NCBI GenBank assembly: GCA_902795955.1 | Contig: CADBNJ010000202.1 | Span: 1-10,068 of the forward strand | Direction of reading: 5' to 3' | Source of the DNA: Oscillospiraceae bacterium | Lineage (GTDB): Bacteria > Bacillota > Clostridia > Saccharofermentanales > Saccharofermentanaceae | DNA length: 10,068 nucleotides | Shown: in pieces, positions 4,376-10,068 of the stretch | Numbering within the stretch: the first letter of the stretch is position 1 | Layout of the letters: each line of letters begins with the position of its first letter | The notes under the pieces: model-generated | Databases searched by the model: none | Seen by the model: the letters and a program-made list of their open reading frames with translations, nothing else | What the model was told of the DNA's origin: nothing | Program-made: the position numbers and the translations under genes

Positions 4376-7300
4376 TCATGGCAGCTTAGAATACTTATCT
4401 GCCTCTTCCCAGTACCTATACAGAGCCTTACAGACATTGACGAGCTTGGCATCATAAGTGCCGTCCTCAGCGTTCACCACCTTATAGCAGTATGTCATCG
4501 GGCTGTATCCTTTGATGTGGCAAGGCTCATTATCAAGCGAGAAGTACAGATCAAGTTTCTTGCCGAGATCCTTTGCTTCGATGCCGTAGACGCGGATGAT
4601 CTTATATTTGCCTGACGTTACAACCTCACATTCATAGGTCTTGTCGTTATCGTCACTTTGCTCACAGGTGATGCCGTAGTCTACTGAACAGTCTGTCTCC
4701 AGATAGAAGGATAAAGTCGTTTTGGATTTAAGGGACAGTGACGTTCCCGCAAAGCTTCCGTGATCCGGATCAATATACAGACCGACGGGATCAAATCCGT
4801 AGTCATCTCCGATGGTAACACCGCTTATCGCTTCAGGATCCGGCGTTATACTCCCTTCCGCACCGAAAAACTCCCTGGCATAAGCACCGTAGTTGAGGAG
4901 CGCCTTTGCGAGACCCTGCGCCTTGGCAAATTCGGGATCGTTATCCTTATTCTCGACCAGGTACCTGGCGTACGACTTAACTGTAAAAGTGTATATGTTG
5001 CCTTCGCCTTCAGCGGTGAACATCTGCGCCCGGATGGTCCCTGAAATATCCTTGGCTGCCACGTGACAATCAAAGATGTAGTACACATTACCGTCTTTGA
5101 CAGAGCAAGAAGTTCTGACATCCTTCACCATGACATCGGAAGTGTCCCCGTTCGGGAGCGTGAAGCGCATGTATGCGGAGTCATCGTTTACGACACCGGG
5201 GGCCAGAGACATGTAGAAATTGACGCCTATGTCACCCTTGAGGCTCAGCGAATATCCCTCAAGCCTCTCTCCGATGCCGTCGTGATTGACGTGCCCGCAT
5301 TGTGAGCAGACGCCGTTCACATAAGTGTGATCTTCGCGCCTCAGATCGGTATTGCAGTAAACGCAGCGAATGATATGCTGATCACCGTCATCGACTGCTT
5401 TTGTTTCCGGGTGAGCACACTGCCCGATACGGAGCTTTGTTGTATCCGTGGACACAGCCTGACAGACAGACACACGTTCCTCTGCAGGAACCCAGGATGA
5501 TCCGTTATCGAACCTCATGCAGAGGCCGTCAGCAATGTTGAGAGTGCCGCAATGACCTATGGGCTCGCTATATGATCCTGAACCGATAAGGGAACAGGGA
5601 GCAATCGGCTCGCCGGCTCTTCCGAGTATGACAGTACCGCCTGTTATGTTCACGGTTCCGGTTATCCCCCCCGGGAATAAGCCATGCTCATGCTCGGAAC
5701 CTGCTCCTCCTATGGGAGCTCCGCCGTCATAAGCGATTGCCTCAACAGTGCCCCCGCTTATTGTAATGGTACCTGTCGTATCATGGTTACTGCCGCTTCC
5801 GATGCCTGAACTGTATTTATAACCGTAAGCCTTTACATTCCCGCCGGATATAGTGATGTTGCCTTTGAAGCCGGCAGCTGAGCCGATCGCTGCGGCACCA
5901 TTGTAATTGCTGCTGCCTTCCGATTTGGCTGTTACGTCTCCGCCGGAAATGGTAATGTCGATGTTTACATTATAATAGTGCCCGCCGCCAATACCTGCTG
6001 CATGACCGGATCCTTCTGCATTGACTTTACCCCCGCGTATCTCTATGGTTCCGGAAGTCATATTGTAATCGTAATAAGCGTAGTCCTCATATCCGCCGCC
6101 GATCCCTGCTGAATTATTCCCGCCTGCAGCACTGACTTTACCGCCGTAGATCCTGACCGTCCCGAAGCTCTCTGAGTTTGGAACTCCGGTTCCGATACCC
6201 GCACCTCTTGCACCGCCGGTTGACGTTACATTGCCTCCGTAGATCGAAATACCGTTTATGGTACCGCCCTCATAACCGCCGCCTATTCCGGCTCCGTATT
6301 CCCCGCCGGTTGATTCGATAATACCGCCGTAAATATTGATGTGACCGACAGTCTTTCTTTGTCCGCCGCCTATACCCGCATAGTTCTTGTCGCCGTTTAC
6401 AGTGAGCTTGCCTGTATCTTCTGTCTGTCCGTATATATTGAGAGTGTTGCTGTCTTCCACGACTATACCGTGGTTGCACGTCAGCGTTGTTCCGTCAGTC
6501 AGCAGGATATTTGCCCCGATAAAACAGCGCACAACATGGTCAAGACGCACATCCTTACGGACAACATACCAGTTGTTGCTGACCAGATCCACCGTCTGAT
6601 CCCCGCTTAAGCTTATCGTGTCAAGCAGAGTGAACCTGATCGCTTCCCCGTCTGTCTCAACTACTCTCTTAAACTCATTATCCCAGGTACGGCTGACGTA
6701 ACCGTAAGCGATCCACGCCTCATTCTCAGAAGTCGCGATCTTCTCTTTGCCGTTATCGGCAGCGAAAAACTTATCGGCAGATTTGTTGGCGTTGTTCGCT
6801 CCATACCCGGTCGTGAAAGCGTTCTTACCTTCATCCTCGTGAGTGATACCCAGCTTTGCATCATCTCCCAGAGCACCGGTCACATTGATCCTGCACCCGG
6901 ATGACAGGTAAACGTTCTCAGATCCGTTGTCCGTTACGCGCGGGCTGCCCTTGATCTTGAGCGATGCGCCGTTGCCTACATAGATGCCGCTGCCATTCGT
7001 ACCGGCTTTATTGCCGGTGACCCGGCATGCACCTTCAAGTATCACAGAGGCATTGGCGCCGCTGACATATATACCGCCTCCCGCATGTCCGGCACGGTTG
7101 CCGGCGACTGTTACGCTGTCGAGAATCAGCGTACCTTCCACATTGAAGGCACCGCCGTTGCCGTCGCCCCTGTAGCCGCCCTTTACTTCTCCGCCGGCGA
7201 CCGTAAGTACCGATCCGGACTCAACACCGAAGACACCGCCGCCTTCTTGTGGATCATTAAGTCCTCTGTCGATCGTCTTGCCGTTGAGGTCGATGGTAAC

Positions 7301-7534
7301 TTCTGCATTTCTGGTTACAATGCGTCCTGACGTAGTGATATCGTTATCAAGCACATATGTCTTATCGCTGTTCAGGATATAGCAGCCGCCTGATAAGGTG
7401 CCGAAGTCATCGGCGCTTGTGACATGTACGGTGCTGCCGTCACCGGCAGTATCATCCGCAAGAACGGCTGCGGGAATTATACATGCAGCCATTGTAAGTG
7501 TCAGAAGTACGGCAAAAACCTGTTTATGCTTCAT
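4376..7534 (-). CDS. Large secreted beta-helix protein with zinc-ribbon-like linker and duplicated C-terminal module
   Basis: The 1052-residue product starts at ATG 7534, with GGGAG 8 bases upstream; an in-frame TTG two codons earlier sits too close to that site. A signal peptide ends near residue 26 (AVLA/DD). Residues 35-240 form right-handed beta-helix-like coils (GGGIYV, GSGIYV, NVYLSSG). Residues 385-655 hold nine coils marked by an A-G-I-G-G-G-like turn followed by IxIxGGxVxA. A cysteine/histidine cluster (C706, H708, H720, C724, C727, H736, C743, C746, H748) resembles a zinc ribbon common in clostridial surface proteins. Two related modules follow, starting with SLSLK at 762 and 932. 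No LPXTG, SLH or dockerin motif is seen, so it is probably released or held non-covalently. A polysaccharide- or surface-binding role is likely but not shown; no catalytic residues are evident. Confidence 0.9.
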   Translation of the reverse strand: MKHKQVFAVLLTLTMAACIIPAAVLADDTAGDGSTVHVTSADDFGTLSGGCYILNSDKTYVLDNDITTSGRIVTRNAEVTIDLNGKTIDRGLNDPQEGGGVFGVESGSVLTVAGGEVKGGYRGDGNGGAFNVEGTLILDSVTVAGNRAGHAGGGIYVSGANASVILEGACRVTGNKAGTNGSGIYVGNGASLKIKGSPRVTDNGSENVYLSSGCRINVTGALGDDAKLGITHEDEGKNAFTTGYGANNANKSADKFFAADNGKEKIATSENEAWIAYGYVSRTWDNEFKRVVETDGEAIRFTLLDTISLSGDQTVDLVSNNWYVVRKDVRLDHVVRCFIGANILLTDGTTLTCNHGIVVEDSNTLNIYGQTEDTGKLTVNGDKNYAGIGGGQRKTVGHINIYGGIIESTGGEYGAGIGGGYEGGTINGISIYGGNVTSTGGARGAGIGTGVPNSESFGTVRIYGGKVSAAGGNNSAGIGGGYEDYAYYDYNMTSGTIEIRGGKVNAEGSGHAAGIGGGHYYNVNIDITISGGDVTAKSEGSSNYNGAAAIGSAAGFKGNITISGGNVKAYGYKYSSGIGSGSNHDTTGTITISGGTVEAIAYDGGAPIGGAGSEHEHGLFPGGITGTVNITGGTVILGRAGEPIAPCSLIGSGSYSEPIGHCGTLNIADGLCMRFDNGSSWVPAEERVSVCQAVSTDTTKLRIGQCAHPETKAVDDGDQHIIRCVYCNTDLRREDHTYVNGVCSQCGHVNHDGIGERLEGYSLSLKGDIGVNFYMSLAPGVVNDDSAYMRFTLPNGDTSDVMVKDVRTSCSVKDGNVYYIFDCHVAAKDISGTIRAQMFTAEGEGNIYTFTVKSYARYLVENKDNDPEFAKAQGLAKALLNYGAYAREFFGAEGSITPDPEAISGVTIGDDYGFDPVGLYIDPDHGSFAGTSLSLKSKTTLSFYLETDCSVDYGITCEQSDDNDKTYECEVVTSGKYKIIRVYGIEAKDLGKKLDLYFSLDNEPCHIKGYSPMTYCYKVVNAEDGTYDAKLVNVCKALYRYWEEADKYSKLP
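5576..6379 (-). repeat. Coding repeats: nine glycine-rich beta-helix coils
   Basis: Within the beta-helix gene, a degenerate unit of about 28-43 codons recurs nine times. Its marker is AGIGGG or a variant (AGIGTG, AAIGSA, SGIGSG, APIGGA, LIGSGS), followed by a strand pattern such as TITISGGTVEA. At DNA level the copies share the complement of GGIGGCGG-like codons (seen on + as CCGCCGCC-type runs), which could allow slippage or recombination to change coil number. Confidence 0.8.
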
Positions 7535-7576
7535 AATCAATTCTCCCTCGAACGGTCATAGTATCCTTTGACACGA

Positions 7577-7585
7577 ATTATAACA
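7577..7585 (-). promoter_or_regulatory. Extended -10 promoter of the beta-helix gene
   Basis: The minus strand reads TGTTATAAT, identical to the -10 before the CHR pair. The -35 position (about 7600-7605) is poor, consistent with dependence on the extended -10 or on an activator. The region between is a 22-bp run of alternating purines and pyrimidines. Transcription would start near 7570, about 36 bases before the start codon. Confidence 0.6.
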
Positions 7586-7622
7586 CACGCGCGCGTATAT
7601 GTGCTCCATGGTGTAAAATAAG

Positions 7623-7653
7623 CCTGTTACGGAAAGTGACACTCCTGTTACGG
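7623..7653. promoter_or_regulatory. Direct repeat CCTGTTACGG x2, 21 bp apart: likely regulator binding site
   Basis: Two identical 10-bp copies lie at 7623-7632 and 7644-7653, so their centres are 21 bp apart, two turns of the helix on the same DNA face. Relative to the predicted leftward start near 7570 they cover about -53 to -83, a position typical of activators. They also lie 83-113 bases upstream of the XRE regulator start codon. A dimeric regulator binding head-to-tail is implied. The spacing is that seen for LytTR-type activators, but the motif does not fit their consensus well. Confidence 0.55.
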
Positions 7654-7735
7654 TTCATCTCTTTACCGTCATGTCATCCGGATATATGGTGAAGGTGCAA
7701 TAACCGCAATGCGGAATAAAAGGAGGTCATGAGAC

Positions 7736-8308
7736 ATGACATTTGGAGAGAAACTTAAAGAAGCAAGGAAAGAAGCCGGATTATCCCAGGAGCAGCTCGC
7801 CGAGAGAATAACCGTGTCAAGATCGGCAATTGCAAAGTGGGAAACAGACAAGGGAATGCCCGATATTAACAATCTGAAGATCCTATCTCAGGTATTGGGC
7901 GTAAGCGTCGATTATCTTCTGGATGATGATGAGAAGATTAGCTTTAACGAGATCAAAGAGGCTATCAACCCCGATGATTACGTAAAGACCGGCAAGTGCA
8001 GAGATAAGAAGGATGCGGTCTGTATGGCAAAAAACAAGGATGCTGACGCCATATATGCGCTGACAAGAACCAAGAAAATGTCAAAGGCGGAGTGGCTCAT
8101 TGATCTTGCAGTTATGCCGGGGGTAGTCGAGACGCTGGACCAGTTTAAAGAGATCGCAGGATTCTACCTGGTCATTAAAGGAAACAGGCAGTACCTGGTA
8201 AAGGTTACAAATGAATTCATCACGACAAATGAACTTGCCGATAAGGTTGACATAAGGAGACTCGAACTCGGAGATCATAAATACAAGAAATTATATCAGC
8301 TCATATAA
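7736..8308 (+). CDS. XRE-family helix-turn-helix transcriptional regulator
   Basis: This 190-residue protein has a typical N-terminal XRE DNA-binding domain. Residues 3-61 form the five-helix bundle, with LSQEQLAERITVSRSAIAKW (16-35) as the helix-turn-helix, ending at LGVSVDYLL. A DDDE linker leads to a C-terminal domain (about 68-190) that I do not recognise. That domain contains a hydrophobic stretch (AEWLIDLAVMPGV) and two strand pairs (FYLVIKGNRQYLVKVTNEFI) and may be a sensor or dimerisation domain. The ATG is well set, with AGGAGGT ending 8 bases before it. The gene diverges from the beta-helix gene across 195 bp that hold the 10-bp direct repeat, so control of that gene and of itself is a reasonable inference. 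Confidence 0.92.
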   Translation: MTFGEKLKEARKEAGLSQEQLAERITVSRSAIAKWETDKGMPDINNLKILSQVLGVSVDYLLDDDEKISFNEIKEAINPDDYVKTGKCRDKKDAVCMAKNKDADAIYALTRTKKMSKAEWLIDLAVMPGVVETLDQFKEIAGFYLVIKGNRQYLVKVTNEFITTNELADKVDIRRLELGDHKYKKLYQLI

Positions 8309-8334
8309 CGGGACAGAGGACGAACTCAGTCCCG
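8309..8334 (+). terminator. Possible weak terminator hairpin after the XRE gene
   Basis: CGGGAC (8309-8314) directly follows the stop codon and pairs with GTCCCG (8329-8334) around a 14-base loop. No T-run follows on the + strand; the next bases are CCTCAAAAAGG. It could slow polymerase or protect the transcript end, but it is not a standard intrinsic terminator. Confidence 0.35.
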
Positions 8335-8348
8335 CCTCAAAAAGGCAC

Positions 8349-8377
8349 TTGGAATCTGCCCTTCAGACGCTTATAAT
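8349..8377 (+). promoter_or_regulatory. Strong promoter of the small membrane protein gene
   Basis: TTGGAA (8349-8354) and a perfect TATAAT (8372-8377) are separated by exactly 17 bases. Transcription should start near 8384. It is the best sigma-A-type promoter in the window. Confidence 0.75.
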
Positions 8378-8385
8378 ATTCTGTA

Positions 8386-8401
8386 GTTAGCATTTGCTAA
8401 C
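8386..8401. promoter_or_regulatory. Perfect palindromic operator candidate at the transcription start
   Basis: GTTAGCA and TGCTAAC are exact inverted copies separated by TT. The site begins about 9 bases after the -10, over the predicted start point, where a bound repressor would block initiation. It is shorter and more tightly spaced than the CIRCE element (TTAGCACTC-N9-GAGTGCTAA). The regulator cannot be named. Confidence 0.55.
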
Positions 8402-8458
8402 GATATGCTGCTGCCGTTCTGGTCTGCCGCAATAAGACTGTTTTTGTCCGGAGGGAAA

Positions 8459-9082
8459 ATGAATCTGATAAAAATACTTTTTCTGATCGCCATAGCGGGA
8501 CACATTATCTGCGGCTGCTGTGACTGTCTCCTGACTTATGTGCCGGGAGGAAAGAAATTCGATTTCGCGAAGATGTCCGACAACAAAGCAATGTCGGAGA
8601 CGTTTGCAAAGATGCCGCTCAGGAATATCAATATATCCATGCTCGGCGGTTGTCTTGCCATATTGATGATCGCCTGCGGATATTACGGAATATATCTTTG
8701 GCTGTCTGAATTCTCCAAAGTGTATCCGGTAATCATCCTGGTATCTGCCGGGCTGTTCCTGTCCTTCGGAGTGGCACATCATGTGTTCTGCGGAGTAGCC
8801 GAATGGTTCTATGTGCGCATGGGTATGACCGATGATGCAAGGCAGGCAGTAGTCAGATTCTTCAAAGACACATCGGTCACCATGGCCGTCTGCTACATTG
8901 GCCTGATGACTATCGGAGTTGTTCTTTTTATCTCGGTCGTAACGGGCAGCACATCACTTCCCCGCTGGGCCTGCGTTATCAACTATATTCCGCTTGCTTT
9001 GGTGCTTTTGCCGCTAAGGATCGGCGGACTCGGGAACTGGAGCGGTGCCGCCATGTTTTTGGGCCTGATGATACTGATCTGA
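8459..9082 (+). CDS. Small integral membrane protein, function unknown
   Basis: The 207-residue protein starts at ATG 8459, preceded by GGAGGG 3-4 bases away; an in-frame ATG at 8405 has no ribosome site. At least six hydrophobic segments are visible, around residues 3-27, 61-81, 85-112, 143-163, 172-187 and 190-207. Conserved-looking polar and aromatic residues sit near the membrane: CGCCDCLLTY (20-29), GVAHHVFCG (104-112) and AEWFYVRMG (114-122). The HH pair and the cysteine cluster could bind metal, but this is only inference. The arrangement recalls a clostridial family of uncharacterised membrane proteins (possibly DUF6796), which I cannot confirm. It has its own strong promoter with a palindromic operator candidate, suggesting induction by a specific signal. 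Confidence 0.85.
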   Translation: MNLIKILFLIAIAGHIICGCCDCLLTYVPGGKKFDFAKMSDNKAMSETFAKMPLRNINISMLGGCLAILMIACGYYGIYLWLSEFSKVYPVIILVSAGLFLSFGVAHHVFCGVAEWFYVRMGMTDDARQAVVRFFKDTSVTMAVCYIGLMTIGVVLFISVVTGSTSLPRWACVINYIPLALVLLPLRIGGLGNWSGAAMFLGLMILI

Positions 9083-9090
9083 CGGTAACA

Positions 9091-9099
9091 TGCTATAAT
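9091..9099 (+). promoter_or_regulatory. Extended -10 promoter of the SPFH-like gene
   Basis: TGCTATAAT gives a perfect -10 with the TG extension, 9 bases after the previous stop codon. The -35 position is weak. Transcription would start near 9106, leaving a leader of about 52 bases that contains AAGGAGG. Confidence 0.6.
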
Positions 9100-9157
9100 T
9101 ATTCCGGCAGAGGCAGTTCCCTTTGTCCGGATACTCATCATTTAAGGAGGCCAAAGA

Positions 9158-9817
9158 ATGGGTGCTTTTACGGTTAAGTTCGGTATGGAATCAAACTACA
9201 GCGATCCTGAGTACAAATACATTGTAATTAAGGTAATCGGCGAGACCGGAGTCGTCAGTGACAGCTTGAAAGGGTCAGACGAGGATCAGACTTATATCAG
9301 GAATATCATGAACCCTGCCATAAGTAACGCTTTATCCGTCCTATCCGGGGAGAAGATCTCCTACAGGGATCTTGCGTCTCACAAGGAGAGGTTTTCGAGC
9401 GCCGTAACGGAGGCACTTAATGCAAGGAGTATTACAGTCACCTCGTTCAAACTGATCAACATAGTTCCTAACGACAGCAGCAGGAAGATCATCGAACAAA
9501 TGGACAAGATGAATGCCATATCCAGGATGACTCCGGAAGAACTTGCCAGGCTGCAGCAGGAGAAGCTGCAGGAAGCACAGCGGGTGTGGGATGCCCTCTC
9601 GCCCGAGGAGAAGGCACGCGTAGAAGCGGAGAATAAGCGCAGATTAGAAGAGGATGCCGAGCGGATGAAGCAGACCGTCGAAGCTGCTCAGAAGATTGTC
9701 GCGGCATCTGCCGGAGAAGCAGCAGTCAGAGCCATCCCCAAGTTCTGTCCGAACTGCGGGACCCCGACCGGCGGATGCGGGAAATTCTGCAGTAACTGCG
9801 GGACAAAGTTAGAATAA
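9158..9817 (+). CDS. SPFH-like protein with coiled coil and C-terminal zinc ribbon
   Basis: This 219-residue protein starts at an ATG with AAGGAGG 7 bases upstream. Residues 20-33 form strands (YKYIVIKVIGETG). Residues 43-115 resemble the second half of an SPFH/band-7 domain: an amphipathic helix, L-N-A-R-S-I-T-V-T-S-F-K-L-I-N-I near 87-102, then helix RKIIEQMDKMNAI. Residues 125-182 are a charged coiled coil (ELARLQQEKLQEAQRVWDAL, EEKARVEAENKRRLEEDAER). The C-terminus is a zinc ribbon with CPNC (197-200) and CSNC (211-214), plus C207. There is no membrane segment or signal peptide, so it is cytoplasmic or peripheral. The domain order fits SPFH proteins with C-terminal zinc ribbons, but it lacks the first part of a full SPFH domain. 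Client and role are unknown. Confidence 0.7.
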   Translation: MGAFTVKFGMESNYSDPEYKYIVIKVIGETGVVSDSLKGSDEDQTYIRNIMNPAISNALSVLSGEKISYRDLASHKERFSSAVTEALNARSITVTSFKLINIVPNDSSRKIIEQMDKMNAISRMTPEELARLQQEKLQEAQRVWDALSPEEKARVEAENKRRLEEDAERMKQTVEAAQKIVAASAGEAAVRAIPKFCPNCGTPTGGCGKFCSNCGTKLE

Positions 9818-9823
9818 TACAGC

Positions 9824-9855
9824 CCGGGATTGGTTCACATCAGTCCCGGTTTTTT
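9824..9855 (+). terminator. Rho-independent terminator of the SPFH-like gene
   Basis: CCGGGA (9824-9829) pairs with TCCCGG (9844-9849) around a 14-base loop and is followed directly by six T residues (9850-9855). It begins 7 bases after the stop codon and is the only textbook intrinsic terminator in the window. Confidence 0.85.
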
Positions 9856-9941
9856 GTTATTGCAGATTATTTGTTTTTGCGGAGTTTTATTGAATCCGTG
9901 GGATGAGTGGTCGAGATAAGGCCGGGTCAATATGCCGCGTG

Positions 9942-10068
9942 CGCAGACAAAGTGTTCCACTAAAGCGGTTTAGATGCACAAGTAGTCTGCGTGCGCAGCA
10001 AACATGTTCCGGTAAACCCGATTTTGTTCACAAAGTTACTGCGTACGCAGCAAACATGTTCCGGTAAA
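9942..10068 (-). repeat. Tandem array of 50-bp dyad repeat units, copy 2 (inverted; runs off the window)
   Basis: Read on the minus strand this array gives a partial type A unit (10068-10046), a full A unit (10043-9994) and a full B unit (9991-9942), again with 2-base spacers (TA, CA on that strand). The full B unit differs from the first B unit of copy 1 (1282-1331) at 3 of 50 positions. The order is the same as in copy 1, A first and B last, but on the other strand, so the B ends of both arrays face the interior of the window. The array continues beyond the right edge. Confidence 0.9.

Noticed and set aside
3992..4615. 207-codon + strand open frame opposite the Rep-like and beta-helix genes
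   Set aside because: It crosses two well-supported minus-strand genes with good ribosome sites, and its own translation shows no family motif; it is an antisense shadow.
6270..6610. Several open frames inside the glycine-rich part of the beta-helix gene
   Set aside because: They arise from GC-rich repeat codons; the arginine/serine-rich products have no ribosome sites and no motif.
7535..7540. TTG as start codon of the beta-helix gene
   Set aside because: The Shine-Dalgarno GGGAG is only about 2 bases from the TTG but 8 from the ATG at 7534.
8386..8401. CIRCE heat-shock operator (HrcA site)
   Set aside because: Only the TTAGCA/TGCTAA ends agree; the CTC/GAG part and the 9-base gap are missing, and the downstream gene is not a chaperone.
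9861..9875. Degenerate extra copy of the 50-bp repeat (TGCAGATTATTTGT)
   Set aside because: About a dozen bases resemble the start of a type B unit, but nothing after that matches; chance is likely.

Overview
The window looks like chromosomal DNA of a Clostridia-type member of the Bacillota, possibly a Lachnospiraceae- or Oscillospiraceae-like gut or rumen anaerobe. This is inferred from near-consensus AGGAGG ribosome sites, several TGnTATAAT extended -10 promoters, GTG starts, and gene families typical of that group: a secreted beta-helix protein with a zinc-ribbon-like linker, a two-gene short-chain CHR transporter, and a XRE regulator. No rRNA, tRNA, CRISPR array or transposase was found.

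Layout. 1-393: 3' end of an unrecognised gene on +. 394-1071 (-): a lipoprotein whose stop codon abuts the previous one. 1072-1719: a gene-poor stretch with a hairpin region, an array of 50-bp dyad repeats (1230-1390), a two-part inverted repeat (1501-1610) and a short perfect hairpin. 1720-2352 (-): GNAT acetyltransferase, preceded by a tiny ORF that looks like the amputated start of a NifX-like gene. 2524-3668 (-): two overlapping short CHR (chromate-transporter family) genes with their own promoter. 3755-4348 (-): a protein resembling pMV158-type rolling-circle Rep proteins, but without the HUH histidines. 4376-7534 (-): a 1052-residue secreted beta-helix protein. 7541-7735: a divergent control region with a 10-bp direct repeat spaced 21 bp. 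7736-8308 (+): XRE-type regulator. 8459-9082 (+): small membrane protein behind a good promoter with a perfect palindrome at its likely start point. 9158-9817 (+): SPFH-like protein with coiled coil and zinc ribbon, followed by a clear terminator. 9942-10068: a second array of the 50-bp repeats, inverted relative to the first.

How the genes may work together. The beta-helix gene and the Rep-like gene are 27 bp apart on one strand with no visible terminator and are probably co-transcribed. The two CHR genes overlap by ATGA and should form one transporter. The XRE regulator is divergent from the beta-helix gene and may share its control region. The other genes look like independent single-gene units.

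Most notable: the two inward-facing repeat arrays bracketing about 8.6 kb, the Rep-derived protein that has lost its HUH motif, the NifX-like remnant ahead of the acetyltransferase, and the operator-like structures at 7623-7653 and 8386-8401. All family assignments are by eye; no database search was run.
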